From contig JASAMV010005235.1 of assembly GCA_030248065.1 (NCBI GenBank), positions 80,522 to 144,521 on the forward strand: DNA of 64,000 bases, given 5' to 3'. Made by a program: the position numbers and the translations under genes. This document shows, piece after piece, positions 46,201 to 56,508 of this stretch (within the stretch, counting starts at the first letter, position 1; each line of letters starts with the position of its first letter). A model generated the notes under the pieces. That model was not told the origin of the DNA. It made no database searches and saw only the letters and a program-made list of their open reading frames with translations. The stretch is from Rhynchonema sp. JSB1_4. Lineage: Eukaryota; Nematoda; Chromadorea; Monhysterida; Xyalidae.

Positions 46201-46789
46201 CCCGTGCACGCATTAGCACACTCGGTGGCTGAGAGAAAGTTGTTGTTGTTGCCGCCACAACCGCCGTAGAGGAACTGCTCGCATCTGGAAATTTAGGTGA
46301 TCGACGTTTCTCAATGGTAAGCTAGAAAACTTCAATATACGAGAAACATGCATATGTAGATGATGACCTGATGCACCGTCCATCATCAGGATATGAAATG
46401 AATGCTTGTATCATCAACAGATTGTACATAGCTATATAATTAAGTAATCACGTGCAATCATTAATGTAACAGCAGTGAGTTTTGCCCGATTCGGACTGTT
46501 TGCACAGCCGGGAGCGGTGCCAGGCCTGGTGTCGTTGCGAAAAACTCTGGTAAAGTTGCTGCCAATAAAAAGTACAACGAGCTGCTCGCTTAAAAAATCA
46601 CTCGCTGCAACACTGTAGTATGTATACTTCGTTCCAGCGCTGCGCAAGATGAACAAAAAGTGTCAATGCAACACATCACACCCAGATGAAACATCACGCA
46701 CCTCTGAGCAGTCACATTATAATGCCATCGGGGCAACGCAGCACGGCAGGCACCGACCTCGGGCTGATAGAAACAATGGGATTGATCGG
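28256..46789 (-). CDS. Large secreted-type multidomain protein: Kunitz, thyroglobulin type-1 and lustrin-like modules (36 exons, 5' end missing)
   Basis: Exons 5' to 3': 46702-46789, 46095-46284, 45037-45217, 44609-44692, 44341-44453, 43705-43864, 43398-43526, 42135-42215, 41822-41931, 41348-41492, 40699-40821, 40274-40398, 39772-39985, 39223-39311, 39008-39110, 38331-38510, 37390-37530, 37018-37191, 36633-36710, 36285-36485, 35556-35714, 35295-35459, 35131-35233, 33659-33795, 33310-33549, 33072-33152, 32337-32468, 31854-32047, 31188-31262, 30930-31092, 30497-30606, 30192-30372, 30031-30123, 29641-29760, 28652-28782, 28256-28339. They give 1624 codons with no stop and matching phases at all 35 introns, then TAG. 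The reader finds five Kunitz-like domains, seven Tg1 domains and four lustrin-like modules. By family, Kunitz and Tg1 domains inhibit serine and cysteine proteases, so an extracellular-matrix or cuticle protein with inhibitory modules is inferred. The first exon with signal peptide is not found. Least certain: exons 28-32 and the donors reading GTCGGT. Confidence 0.8.
28349..30778. promoter_or_regulatory. Densest cluster of the TGAAACATCA motif (8 copies in 2.4 kb)
   Basis: Copies at 28349, 28790, 29045, 30485 and 30769 read TGAAACATCA on the plus strand; those at 29780, 30011 and 30233 read TGATGTTTCA. The other copies in the window, start positions: plus 485, 36418, 40676, 41320, 46687, 60192, 62230, 63290, 63988; minus 14735, 32137, 35735, 36036, 39112, 41430, 52619, 53990, 57287, 61388. 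The sequences flanking the 10-mers do not align with each other, except in two repeat-borne pairs. The inference is a short cis-element, possibly a Ruby-like piRNA promoter; see findings. Confidence 0.55.
31350..31575. mobile_element. Foldback MITE family B copy 4
   Basis: Intact 226-bp copy flanked by ATA on both sides (31347-31349 and 31576-31578). In the intron between exons 28 and 29 of the large gene. Confidence 0.9.
32503..32584. repeat. Perfect short hairpin
   Basis: Arms 32503-32535 and 32552-32584 are exact complements (GTTGTTGTGTGTCTTTGAGA...), with a 16-nt loop. In the intron between exons 26 and 27. Confidence 0.85.
32645..33008. mobile_element. MITE family G copy 2
   Basis: A full-length copy (TATAGTCTAACCACGAGCTC to CTCGCGGCCGGACTGTA) in the intron between exons 26 and 27 of the large gene. 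Confidence 0.8.
33898..34236. mobile_element. Foldback MITE related to family G
   Basis: Starts CTATAGTCCATCCATCAGCT and ends AGCTGGTGGACGGACTATA; the inner arms also pair (CTCCACGTTCTAATGAAAGA at 33958-33977 with the complement near 34153). In the intron between the two Kunitz-4 exons. Confidence 0.7.
34370..34720. repeat. Inverted repeat with family-H-like arms
   Basis: AAACTGCCTGATCCGTAAAGC near 34370 faces GCTTTACCAATCAGGCAGT near 34699. The arms resemble part of family H (TGCCTGATCCGTAAAG). Same intron as the previous element. Confidence 0.55.
38525..38645 (-). repeat. Fragment of 240-bp repeat K, abutting exon 16
   Basis: Matches, in reverse, part of the copies at 39475-39716 and 43905-44205. 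It ends next to the acceptor of exon 38331-38510, so an ORF reads through from repeat into exon, although splicing at 38511 would exclude the repeat. Confidence 0.7.
39475..39716 (+). repeat. Repeat K, copy (about 240 bp)
   Basis: Starts TTCATTGTTACTTCACTATG and ends ACTGCACTCAGTACG. Lies in the intron between exons 13 and 14 of the large gene. Confidence 0.75.
40942..41081. repeat. Near-perfect hairpin inserted in a GACGGGACCC repeat
   Basis: Arms of about 60 nt (CAGTGGGTTTGGGCCTTGTG... and the complement) with a short loop near 41010. Lies in the intron between exons 10 and 11. Confidence 0.85.
41136..41305. repeat. Dispersed GACGGGACCC repeat, copy 2
   Basis: Nearly identical to 19179-19350 over its whole length, apart from the C-run and a small deletion. 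Lies in an intron of the large gene. Confidence 0.75.
42740..42944. mobile_element. Foldback MITE family B copy 5 (diverged)
   Basis: Starts GGGTGGAATTTTCGAAACGG; the right end is mutated. Intron between exons 7 and 8. Confidence 0.75.
43905..44205 (+). repeat. Repeat K, 1.3 tandem copies
   Basis: GCCTCGGTCTGTCTGCGAAA appears at 43911 and again (with TTTGTC) at 44150, flanking the 240-bp unit. Intron between exons 5 and 6. Confidence 0.75.
46095..46789 (-). other. Kunitz domain 1 (exons 1-2 of the 36-exon gene)
   Basis: Exon 46702-46789 gives [19 protein letters not shown] and exon 46095-46284 continues [26 protein letters not shown]. All six Kunitz cysteines are in place, with the FxYGGCxGNxNxF core, so a normal BPTI fold is expected. 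P1 is the residue after the second Cys, Arg, which would suit trypsin-like proteases. The intron splits an Arg codon in phase 2. Confidence 0.9.
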
Positions 46790-49700
46790 CTGCAAATAAT
46801 GCGCTCTGTTTGTGAAAGATTGTGATTTGCAACAACAAAACTTTATGCTCTCCAAGCATTTTAATTGATCGACAAAGCTCATTCTAAATCTCCCACGTTT
46901 CAAAAAATCGGGGAATCAAAAAGTTTACAACAAGAAAACTAAAATAAAAACTAACTTTGAGCTGAAATGATGTCAACGGAATGGTAGGTGCCGAGAATTA
47001 ATGCAAGTTTATGCATCATTAATATGTTTCCGATCATGACGGATTATTATTTTAGTTTAGAGGATTACTATTACTATAGCATCTGAAATTATATTTTGGA
47101 ACAATGGATATGAATTATAATGCAATAATGTAACTTCAAGGACAACAACGTAAAAAGCTAATCCAGACTGTGAAGGTCAATTAATTAGTTTTGGTTGGTC
47201 TATAAATTTGGTTTTGTATGTCTGTGCATGCCCGAAGATTGAAAGACACTGATAAACAGATTGCTGGTGCGATAAAAAAGGCGATTTAGAGATAAAGATT
47301 AAAGGTTAAATAATTGTAATAAGTGGTGAGCAGTTTTGCGGTCATTCCCAATCCAAACAACGAGATCGGTTCGAACAATTCGCAGCAGGGTTGCTCACAA
47401 AGAAAAGCGGGGTACGGTGCATAATTTTAGAGTACAACAGCCCACAATAACACGAATCCAAATGCGAACAATATTATACCGACGATGTGCAAGTGGAAAT
47501 ATTGCGCGCTTTTCGCGCTAACGATGCAATTGTATGAACGCGGTTCTAAATTTCACTTCCATGGAATAGTGTACAAAGATTTAGTGACGCCATAAAAATT
47601 AATAGTAATCCCAGTTAATCTGTCACTGTCACATGTTATTGTTTTGGAAACTAAAGTAAAAAATGTGACAAAAATACTTTTCTCCGCTAAACTAAATTGT
47701 ATTGGTGAAAAAATAAGCAAAAAAGTCGCATGCTATATGCAAAATTTCACTTTTGCGTTGCAGAAATGATGCCAAACATAGTGCAAAGCTGATGCCCCGC
47801 CATTGATTTTGACTATTTCTTTGCTGGAGATCTTAAAAAGATAAAGAAGGTCACACTTTCCCGCGTATCGCGTTGTGCTAAACGAACAGAATGACAACTA
47901 ATTACTAATCACTATGGTTTGCCTATCGCAAAACATTGTTTTAAATTTTTATTGGCATATTTTCCAACTGCATTGACAGGAAGTGTCGTCGTTAAGAGCA
48001 ACTATGCGTGCCATGATCGTCGAAACTATTTTATGTCGCAATTTTTTATCTGTTTTAATGTTATTCTTGTCGATAAAATAGGAAATAAATAGTTTTCTGG
48101 CTGCGGGGCAGAGTTGTTTAGCGCATGGAAAACCATGGTGAATCGACACAAAATAAAATAAACATTTTAGTTACGAATGGTTGGACCATTATTTCTGGCG
48201 CTATTTATTTGAAGACGTTCGACAACACGCACTTTTTTGAGTTCTTATTTAAGCTGAAAACAACGATAAAAAGGGAAATATATGGAGTGAAATGCATAAT
48301 ACCCTCCATCAAAACAGAAAAGAACGTGCAAAACATCGATTTTCTCCAGCAAAACTCAGAGGAGCACATTTAATGATGGTCTTAGCGTTTACCAAGGTAT
48401 ACACAGGTGCATGGTTTGACCTTGCGCGATTTGCTACAAAATACCCATGCGCGCACTATTTTGATATTGCCCCTGATTCGGAAATTACGTCTCATCAAAT
48501 GTAAAGCAAACATTTTCGATTTCGTATGGAATGGATCATCATGAGAATCAGAAATAATGCGTGCCCGGACTTGGGCACAAATAAGCAGGCAAACAAGGTC
48601 CTTTTTTGTGGGACAATTACGCGTAAAAATACGCGTGTTGACATCACGTGAAGCAAGAAAACACACACACACACATCATTGAAAAGCGAAAAAATTCCGC
48701 AGCGCGAAGGCAAACTTTTTTCGACCTTTGAAAAATAACAGCGGGGATTCTGTTTTTTTACAAAAAAAACCTAAGTCTATGTGACTCATTTGCACCGCAC
48801 ACGTACATATGCAATGATTGCAAGCAGCCTACATACAGTGTGAACGGAATGCACTGCGCTGGGGACTGTGCACAAAACAAGGACACTTTACTGCCAAGTA
48901 TTTGTCAATACGTTTGTCACCTGACTTTAAACAAGAGACAGATTTCAAGTTCTGTCTCGAGTAATCAGGCGCTATAACGAGTGGTGAGGCTCTCAAAAGT
49001 CAAGGTAGGTCACTTTCTGCCGTTAGTCTTGTGATTTGCTGTCCTATTTTTGTGACTATTATTTATTGTGAATACAGCACTTTGTTTCCGGTGAATTCCA
49101 TCACAAAAATTCTGCGGTCGAGTTTGGAGCGGGCGGCTAAGACTCTGATTTTAATCCAGAAACAACACTATAGATGCCACTATGAAGCTTAGAAAACTGG
49201 CCTGACGCCAATCAGTGACAAATTCACAGCAAATGAATACTGGTGATTCGGCTGTATGTGTGCTGACAAAAATACAGACAATTTACGGAAAAATAAACAT
49301 GAGTAGTGCACAAGTTTGGGTGGGCTGAGCAACCTACACAAAATATAGATGTGTGCAAATAATACCCCTTGCTTGCGCAACAGAACACATAACAATACTT
49401 TTTTGCTTTCCGATCTTGCTGTTGTTGGTTTTTGTTTCCTGTTTCCCTCGACGGCACTTCTTCTTGTGCTTGCCAAAGTGTGATATGCGCATACCTAGTA
49501 GTTATTTTGAGCTTTGAACTGGATATTTTGTTCGGTACCGGGTCGGTCTGACTGAATGTGAATTATCGAACCTCAGTTGGATGAACAAGGTGCAAGGTTA
49601 TAATTTGTCCAAATAAGAAACGGTCCAGAATTTCTTCAAATCAAAAACGCCATGCTGCCAAACGTGGTTCACGCAGTTTCAGCAGTTGTCGGCTAAAAGT

Positions 49701-51430
49701 TTCAGGTGTAAAAATGTTTGGGAGTACATGTTTCTTGTTTCAACAGTGCGGTCAACGTTGGACATTTTTGGGGGATGCAAATAAGATTTTCGACGTTAAT
49801 AACAATAATATAATAATACAACGATGTGGGATTCAACGCCAAGTTTGCAGCCACGAATGATCAAGCGAGTAAATTTCGTTCAATTAAAAACAAAAAAACC
49901 ATAAAAAGCAAGTTGCATATTTGGACCGTGCGTGACGGTCACACACGGTCCAAGTATGCAGTGACGCACTGTACGTTTAACAAACATTTTATGGCGAAAT
50001 TAGGGACTGTATGTTTTGTCAAAATTGCACATTCTTTTGGTCACTTTTTGTTTGAACCGTGTACGATTTTGGGAGACTGTGACGAGGTAAACTTGTGCAA
50101 GGTGCAAGCCAAATCGCCATGTGAAAATCAGCTTATGGGGCTCTCGGCAAAAGTATGGGTTTCAATTTGCAGCAGAAATCGTCTTGTGAGCAGGTGGCGT
50201 TGCGTGCATACAATATAGCACCAAAACAAGTTTGTTCAAAAATGATTTTATGCTGACATGACATGCGAGCATTACGTGAGGAAAATAAAATAACGGAATA
50301 GTCAAATAATGTATTAGGAGTCACATTTTTAACGCAATGCATGTGACGTTACAAGCCGAAAAAAGTTTCGTGCAATGACAGAATTCATGGGTAATAGGCT
50401 CGTTCAGGGAATAAATAACGTAAAACATTCTAAAATGATCGGATAAACTTCAGAGAAAACAAAAAATGCGCTCCCAAAAATAAAATGAAAAAAATTTAAA
50501 TAGTTTTTTACGCACGGGTCCGTTTCAACTCATAAAAGTGGATTAAAATCCGTGCATATTTCATCCTGCGCAGTGATATTGATATATGAAATTTTGAATA
50601 TTTTTATGATTTTTACAAGTTTTGAGTACTCGGGCAGTGCGCGCGCGCTTGCGTGGTTGCATTCAAAAAGGCACGCAACTGAAAGTAATACGCATGTGAC
50701 CCCAATGCGTATGGGTAAGATATCCTGCGCAGACTCGATATTTTGAAAAGCATTGCGTTTCCTGTTGACATTCAAGCAACCGCAGCAATACAAAATTATT
50801 CTGCTTTTCATGTTTTGTCGTTTTATCAAATTTCGCGAAGGATTATAAAATACGATGTCAGCAATGTTCATGCCACATAATGAGGGAAATGCGTGAGCTT
50901 TAGTTCCCACATAACGCGCACGTTTCTCGATTGGACACATTTTAGAGCTACATACCTATATATACATATGTATGTATGTCTATGTATCTAAAATCCATCA
51001 CACCAAAAAAATAAGGTTAATAAGTATCGTTTTTTATCATAATTGTCTAAAAAGATTTGGTGGTCATGTAATATTGACCGATTTTTGATCTGAACCACAT
51101 ATACTCTTTGATTTGCCCATATTTTAGCAAATCACGTGCGGTGCGAAAGCGAGCACATTTCATTTTATGACGAAGATTCTTTATCTTGCTCCAGGAAGTC
51201 GTGTTAGTGCTTGCTTGTCGCGTCGCTAGACCATGCTGCGAAAGAAATGTAAAATGCGAGAAAACATTTAATATATTGTAGGTCTGATCAATAACAACCT
51301 ATAAACTTGGTTGAAAGCAGCTGGCTGCCAACGCTGTTATTCATCCTTCCACACAGCCCGAACTCCGCTCTTGAACACAGCTCAAAAGACTGCATGAGGA
51401 CGCGGCCACATGCAAACGCGGTTGGCTTGG
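46790..51430. other. Stretch with no recognised gene; likely holds the 5' end of the large gene
   Basis: The first modelled exon of the large gene begins in phase 1, so at least one upstream exon with a signal peptide should lie here or further up. No candidate has both a signal peptide and a phase-1 donor. A plus-strand ORF at 49826-50218 (130 residues, Cys in its second half) has no recognised family. The rest is AT-rich. Confidence 0.45.
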
Positions 51431-51439
51431 CATGGACAC

Positions 51440-51636
51440 TAAGGCCGCCCTCAGACAAACGCGAAAAGCGAAAAGCAAAAAGTTTTTCAGCGTAGTCATC
51501 ATCCACAGCGCACGCCAAACTGCCCCTGAAACATTTTGTTTGAGCATCACTGTGGTTTAGGCCCGTGGTTAAGGAGTTGCTGTTGTGCTGAACTTTTCGC
51601 TTTTCGCTTTTCGCGTTTGTCTGAGTGCGGCCTTAC
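51440..51636. mobile_element. Small MITE with TAAGGCCGC termini
   Basis: TAAGGCCGCCCTCAGACAAA at the left and TTTGTCTGAGTGCGGCCTTA at the right, with GCGAAAAGCGAAAAG subterminal repeats. About 197 bp. It abuts MITE G4. Confidence 0.7.
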
Positions 51637-51639
51637 AGT

Positions 51640-52220
51640 ATGTATGCTCCAACCACGAGCTCATGAGACGATTATTTTTAAAGCTTGCTTGGCCAGATTC
51701 AAAAATGCTCCGGTTACACGTGTTTCGGAAACAAAAGAAAGAGATTGAGCTGAGAGAAATGTTGACAAGTTCCAGCTGGCTGACCTCAATTTGTTGCGTG
51801 CGCTTACGCGAACAGCAACGTTGTTCAACACACAAATGTTTTGAGAGTCAAAACGCACCGAGGTGGAGAGCGCGTTTTCACCAAATACGTGCGTTTCTCT
51901 TTCGTTTTCAAAATACGTGGAACCGAAACATTGGGTGATATTTTCGAAACGGTGTAAAGGTCAGTTGGGTGTAAAGGTCGGTGGAAAGCTCGGTTGACAG
52001 CGCAGTGTGATAGACCTCGGTGTAAACTTGAAACATTCCACGTTAATAACAGGCAGTGTTTCACGTTTACACCGAGCTACGCCGACCGAGCTTTCGACCG
52101 AACTTTACAACGACTTTTACGCCGAACTGACCTTTACACCGTTTCGAAAATTCCACCCATTATTGGATCTGCACAAGCCGACTTCAAAACAGTCGTCTCA
52201 TGAGCTCGTGGTTCGACTAC
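51640..52220. mobile_element. MITE family G copy 4, interrupted by family B copy 6
   Basis: Family G sequence runs from 51640 to 51932 and resumes at 52159; B6 occupies 51933-52158 with ATT on each side (51930-51932, 52159-52161). The uninterrupted order is preserved in copy G2. Confidence 0.85.
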
Positions 52221-52423
52221 ATGCGATGTTGGCTAGACGCTGATTGGTTCATTTTCATGTGTTACAGCCCATTCGAACTAATCCGCAAAACCGCGCACCG
52301 CAAGCGCATAGATGCAAGAGCGGTGCGGTCCTTGGACATTCATGTAGAAGCCTTTTCTGACCCGCGGCCCGCAACCGCATTTGCATGACCGAGATATATG
52401 TATATCAACCACAACAACAATTA

Positions 52424-52429
52424 TTTATT
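52424..52429 (-). terminator. AATAAA poly(A) signal of the VWA gene
   Basis: Minus-strand AATAAA about 25 nt past the stop codon at 52454-52456. Confidence 0.6.
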
Positions 52430-52453
52430 TTACGATCCACAATGTTCGCTCAA

Positions 52454-55400
52454 TCATTCAACACTATGAACAAGGGTATGATTGGTTGGCATCACAATCG
52501 GATACATCATATCTGCACCGGTGCAGTTGGCGTATTTGTCCCAAATCAGCCTGTCCAGTATGTAGAGTGCGTTGCCCAAATTGTACACATTCTCGTAACC
52601 TGCCAACAAACGAATGCCTGATGTTTCACATCCGTCAGTATTGTGTTCATCCCGGTGTTGAATGTGCGTCTGAGCGCCAAAACTTTAAGTCTAAAGGCCT
52701 AACTATACTTCGTTCTCTCAGAGAACAAAGAACAAATTCTTGCGCGCTGATTGGTCCACGTAAGTTCAACAGCCAATCAGCGCGCGAGAATTTGTTCTTT
52801 GTTCTCTGAGAGAACGAAGTATAGTTAGGCCTTAATATTGGATTGTGCTCACGTGTGTGTTTCGGGCTGCTCGAACACGGTCACGACGATCGTGAGACAA
52901 ATGGGTCAAACTGACCCCAAAGACACACACAGATCTGAGACACGAAAGGGCTCAATTCGAAAACATTCCTTCTGAGATGGTTTTTGACATTTGAGCTCAT
53001 CGCCGACATTGTCGAATGTTATTTACAATCGCCTCATGTACACGTCAAAAAGGAACGTATAATTCAATATTACGCTTAAAAAACGTATGTGCAAAACACC
53101 AACCTCGACTGATCGTTGCAAGCGTAGCGGCTTGTACGCTTGGCCCCATTGCAACCGAATAAATAGTGACCAACTCCTGTAACACAGCAGCAGCCGCATA
53201 CGGCGGCGCACAACAATTGATGGACTGGTCGAAACTGAAAAGAGAAAACAATGACCCGTAACGGTATCACAATGGTGGTAAACAGTCAAGATGCAAATTG
53301 GGAACGAACAACACTCACAATCCGGACGAAAGCAAGATTAGAACTTGCGACACGTTTGCGCGTCTGAACTGAGATTCGTTGATAAACGTATGCGTGAAGC
53401 GAAGGGCACTGAAATTCGACGACCATCAACATGTTCGGGATCGGTGATGTTCTGGTCACGAAAACCAAGCAAGCGCCACTCTGACACTGTACTTGTCAAC
53501 TACGGGAACCAAGGAAAAAAGCAACTGGGACAAATTACCATTATAAATTACATTATGTGTGTTTTCCTTGTCGGACGCAGTACCGCATCCGACAAGGAAA
53601 ACACACATAATGAATTCAATCAACCGCAACCACAAGTCAATCGGTTTTCTCAAACAACTCATTATAAATTACGTTGTTCCGTTTTTCAAGGGCCATTTCT
53701 ACTATGAACTTTGTGCTCGCGCGAAATAAAAATTCGCGAATTGGGAAGGTTGGCCCCGTGGGGCTCTGTTTGGAGCAATTTCTAAATGGTGCCGCCGGGT
53801 CTATAATAATCGTTGTGGATATGATCGGAACGCTCCTGCAAGTACTGGATGCACGGCTCACAAGAACCAGGCACCGAACGGGAGGCAGTACTTAGTGCTT
53901 GTTCTGCTCGTCTACCTCTCCAAGTCCGAAACGCCCACATAATTGCCGACTCTGAACTCAATCAGGGCTTCGGTCACGATCTCAGCACTTGATGTTTCAT
54001 TGAAGTCCAATATAACGCCTGTGTGGCTTGCCCCGCTGTAGTGCAGAATCGCTGTTTGGTATGAGCCATTATGCGCATCAAGTTGTTCCGTGAAATTGGC
54101 AATCAGATCCAGGCCCTGGAAAACTAGCACAGTGGTTTTCCATCCAAAACCCCATCCCGCCCCAAAGATCCGGAAGGCTTAGGCGACAAACTGTATCGTT
54201 TGTGGTAAAGGCGACCTTACCGGACTCTTGTGTAATATGGTTTTGATGTCTGCGCAGCAGTAACTGCAACAAACTGATTTGGGGACCTAAAGAAGCGTTA
54301 CTATCAGATTTCAAGAGATTTACGAACACCGTCAACTTCACATCCAATCTGTCTCTTGGAACGATGGCTTTCGTGAATTGGGCGCAAAATAAAATACGCA
54401 CTTACCATTTCAGCGACGTAGCTCATACGTTCGGACGTTTCGAGCAGAAATATAACGTCAGCAGCGCCTGAAATTCAAGCATTTGAGATGTTGTGTCATT
54501 TGCTATTGGAATACCACATTCCGGTCAGTTGCTGTAACTGGCAGCGGTTGTGGTTCGCTATGGTCGGCTGGTCACAACGCACGCTATGTATAGCATCTCT
54601 GACGACCCATCCAGGGTTGGGCAAAAAAAATTAAAAAAAATTTTGTTTAAAAAAATAGGTTTTTGAAAAATTAAAAAAAAATTTTTTTTAAATTTTTTCG
54701 GGGGAACAAAATGTTCTAAAACGTCCAAAAATGGCCTTTTTGGGGGCTATTTTTTGTCATTTTTTCTCAGAGGTCGAAAAATTTTCTTCAGAAAATCACT
54801 TTTGGGGCATGTATTTGGTATCTAAGATGCCCCAAATGATGTTATTATACCTTCCCGTGATACATGGGACACAGTATGCATGTACCTACATGGTGCTTCG
54901 ATGTCATACCCCATCAGATCGGTCATATACGACTGATTCAGCTACCGACAAGTATTTCTGCAGTTTATATTCTCAATTCTGCGTGGTTTATGAGTGAATC
55001 TTCCTTATTCGACCACAAACTGTTGTGTCTGATACCACAGAGCAGCAATCATTGGTCCATAACAAGCACAGACTGTTGGATCGGTCAATTAAAGTTGCAT
55101 TTTTTTCGCGTTTTTGCGCGTTGTTAGGCAAGTTTGGTAAAATTTCCCCGAATCTCAGACTTTTTAAAAGAAAATTAAAAAAAAATTTAGAAAAAAACAT
55201 TTTTTTTCCAACCCTGGACCCATCGCAGTCAACGTACCTAATGTACAAAGCAAGCTATTAGCGAACCGCGGTTGACCTATGTATATCCTGGGACTGCATG
55301 GGATATTGGTCGCACAATGACCATATAAGAATTCATCAAATGAATCCTGATTTTCACGTTCAGTCACTCTTAAAGGGGCCGCGACATTATTATTTTTCAC

Positions 55401-56508
55401 GATACACCGCCTGATTTTATGTCAGAAATTGAAAGACGACATCCGAAGGAACATGTCTTACAAAGACAACAACATTGACCCGCGCTGTTTTCAGCATGAA
55501 AATCACCCCCGAACATCGAATGTCAGGAACAAAAGTCAGTTTGCTGTAGTCACTCGGCTGCTTGAAAATCAGGCATCGAGCTCAAAAAATTATGATATGG
55601 ACTCGGTGCTTATGTAATATCTGCGAAACATTTTTCCGGCAACCAGCTCCAAGCACCTGTCGACGTTGCAATTTCTGTGGCAGCTGAAATGTTTCGCAAA
55701 TATTACATAAGCGCCGAGTCCATATCATAATTTTTTGAGCTCGATGCCTAATCTTCAAGCGGCCAAGCGACTACAGCAAACTGACTTTTGTTCCTGATAT
55801 TCGACGTTCGGGGGTGATTTTCATGCGGAAAACAGCGCGGGTCAATGTTGTTGTCTTTGTAAGACATGTTCCTTCGGATGTCGTCTTTCAATTTCTGACA
55901 TAAAATCAGGCGGTGTATCGTGAAAAATAATAATGTCGCGCCCCCTTTAACCACTGTGCTATTTGTGATTCTCACAAAACATTTTCACCCGAAAATAATC
56001 CAGCAGAGTACCCACGTTGCTGCGGGTCTGAAACATTCTCTTTACTACATACTTTGTGTGCGATCTGACGATCAATGCAACGTCACTTTCCCTCTTTGCG
56101 ATTCAGGAAAAAAATTTGACCAATTCTTATAAAGTCATTGTGCGACCAATATCTGCTGGTTTCAAGCCGCGAGCATCAGCAACACAGTGCGCCACACACT
56201 AAATCACTATCCATTTTCAAGCATACGACCTGGCTCAAACCACAAACACCGGATCTAGTACAAAACCAGCGATTCACCCAAGATCTTCCATGCACACGGA
56301 CCAGCAACCGATTTAAGGTCAATATGAAGGAAAACTCACAACTGCTCACAGGAGCCATGGTTGACAGAATTGGTGGCATTGGCGCTTCTGTCGAATTTGT
56401 TGTTGATGTGTCGGGCAAACAATCATGGGGAGGTCGGCCTTCAACTTCGGTTGTTAAAAGTTGGATCAGAAACACAGAAACACACAAGATTCCCTGGTGG
56501 AGATTCAT
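52454..56508 (-). CDS. Secreted von Willebrand factor A domain protein, complete (265 aa)
   Basis: Six exons: 56340-56508, 54406-54467, 53916-54115, 53319-53408, 53104-53234 and 52454-52599. Lengths total 798 nt with every phase matching, from ATG to TGA. Residues 1-24 are a signal peptide (MNLHQGILCVSVFLIQLL); a short Thr-rich linker follows. The VWA domain starts CAADVIFLLETSERMSYVAE and runs through VSDLESALRFTHTF, QVLILLSSG, VLQELVTIYSVAMG and ALYILDRLIWDKYANC, the normal strand and helix order. The metal-site signature DxSxS reads ETSER, so two of three metal ligands are changed and metal-dependent binding is doubtful. By family it is an extracellular adhesion or binding protein; the partner is unknown. 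Intron 1 (54468-56339) carries two MITEs, one with a second element inside. Confidence 0.85.
52694..52833. repeat. Near-perfect 140-bp hairpin
   Basis: AAGGCCTAACTATACTTCGT to the exact complement at the right end, arms about 60 nt. In the last intron of the VWA gene. Confidence 0.9.
53551..53612. repeat. Short hairpin
   Basis: Arms CATTATGTGTGTTTTCCTTG... and the complement, with a 6-nt loop and one mismatch. In the third intron of the VWA gene. Confidence 0.85.
54612..55216. mobile_element. hAT-like MITE family C copy 4
   Basis: CAGGGTTGGGCAAAAAA to TTTTTTTCCAACCCTG with perfect 8-bp duplications GACCCATC (54604-54611 and 55217-55224). Intron 1 of the VWA gene. Confidence 0.9.
55304..56151. 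mobile_element. MITE family A copy 4, reverse orientation, interrupted
   Basis: Family A ends at both sides, with a TTAA-flanked palindromic element inside at 55374-55946. Confidence 0.9.
55374..55946. mobile_element. TTAA-targeting palindromic element 1
   Basis: Starts AGGGGCCGCGACATTATTAT and ends with the near-complement GTCGCGCCCCCT. Flanked by TTAA at 55370-55373 and 55947-55950; the empty site (GGTTAAGAG) is present in copies A2 and A5. Its arms are about 260 bp long. TTAA duplication suggests piggyBac-type mobilisation; no transposase is inside. Confidence 0.85.

Noticed and set aside
49826..50218. 130-residue plus-strand ORF with several cysteines
   Set aside because: No family recognised, no signal peptide and opposite in strand to neighbouring genes; length alone is weak evidence.
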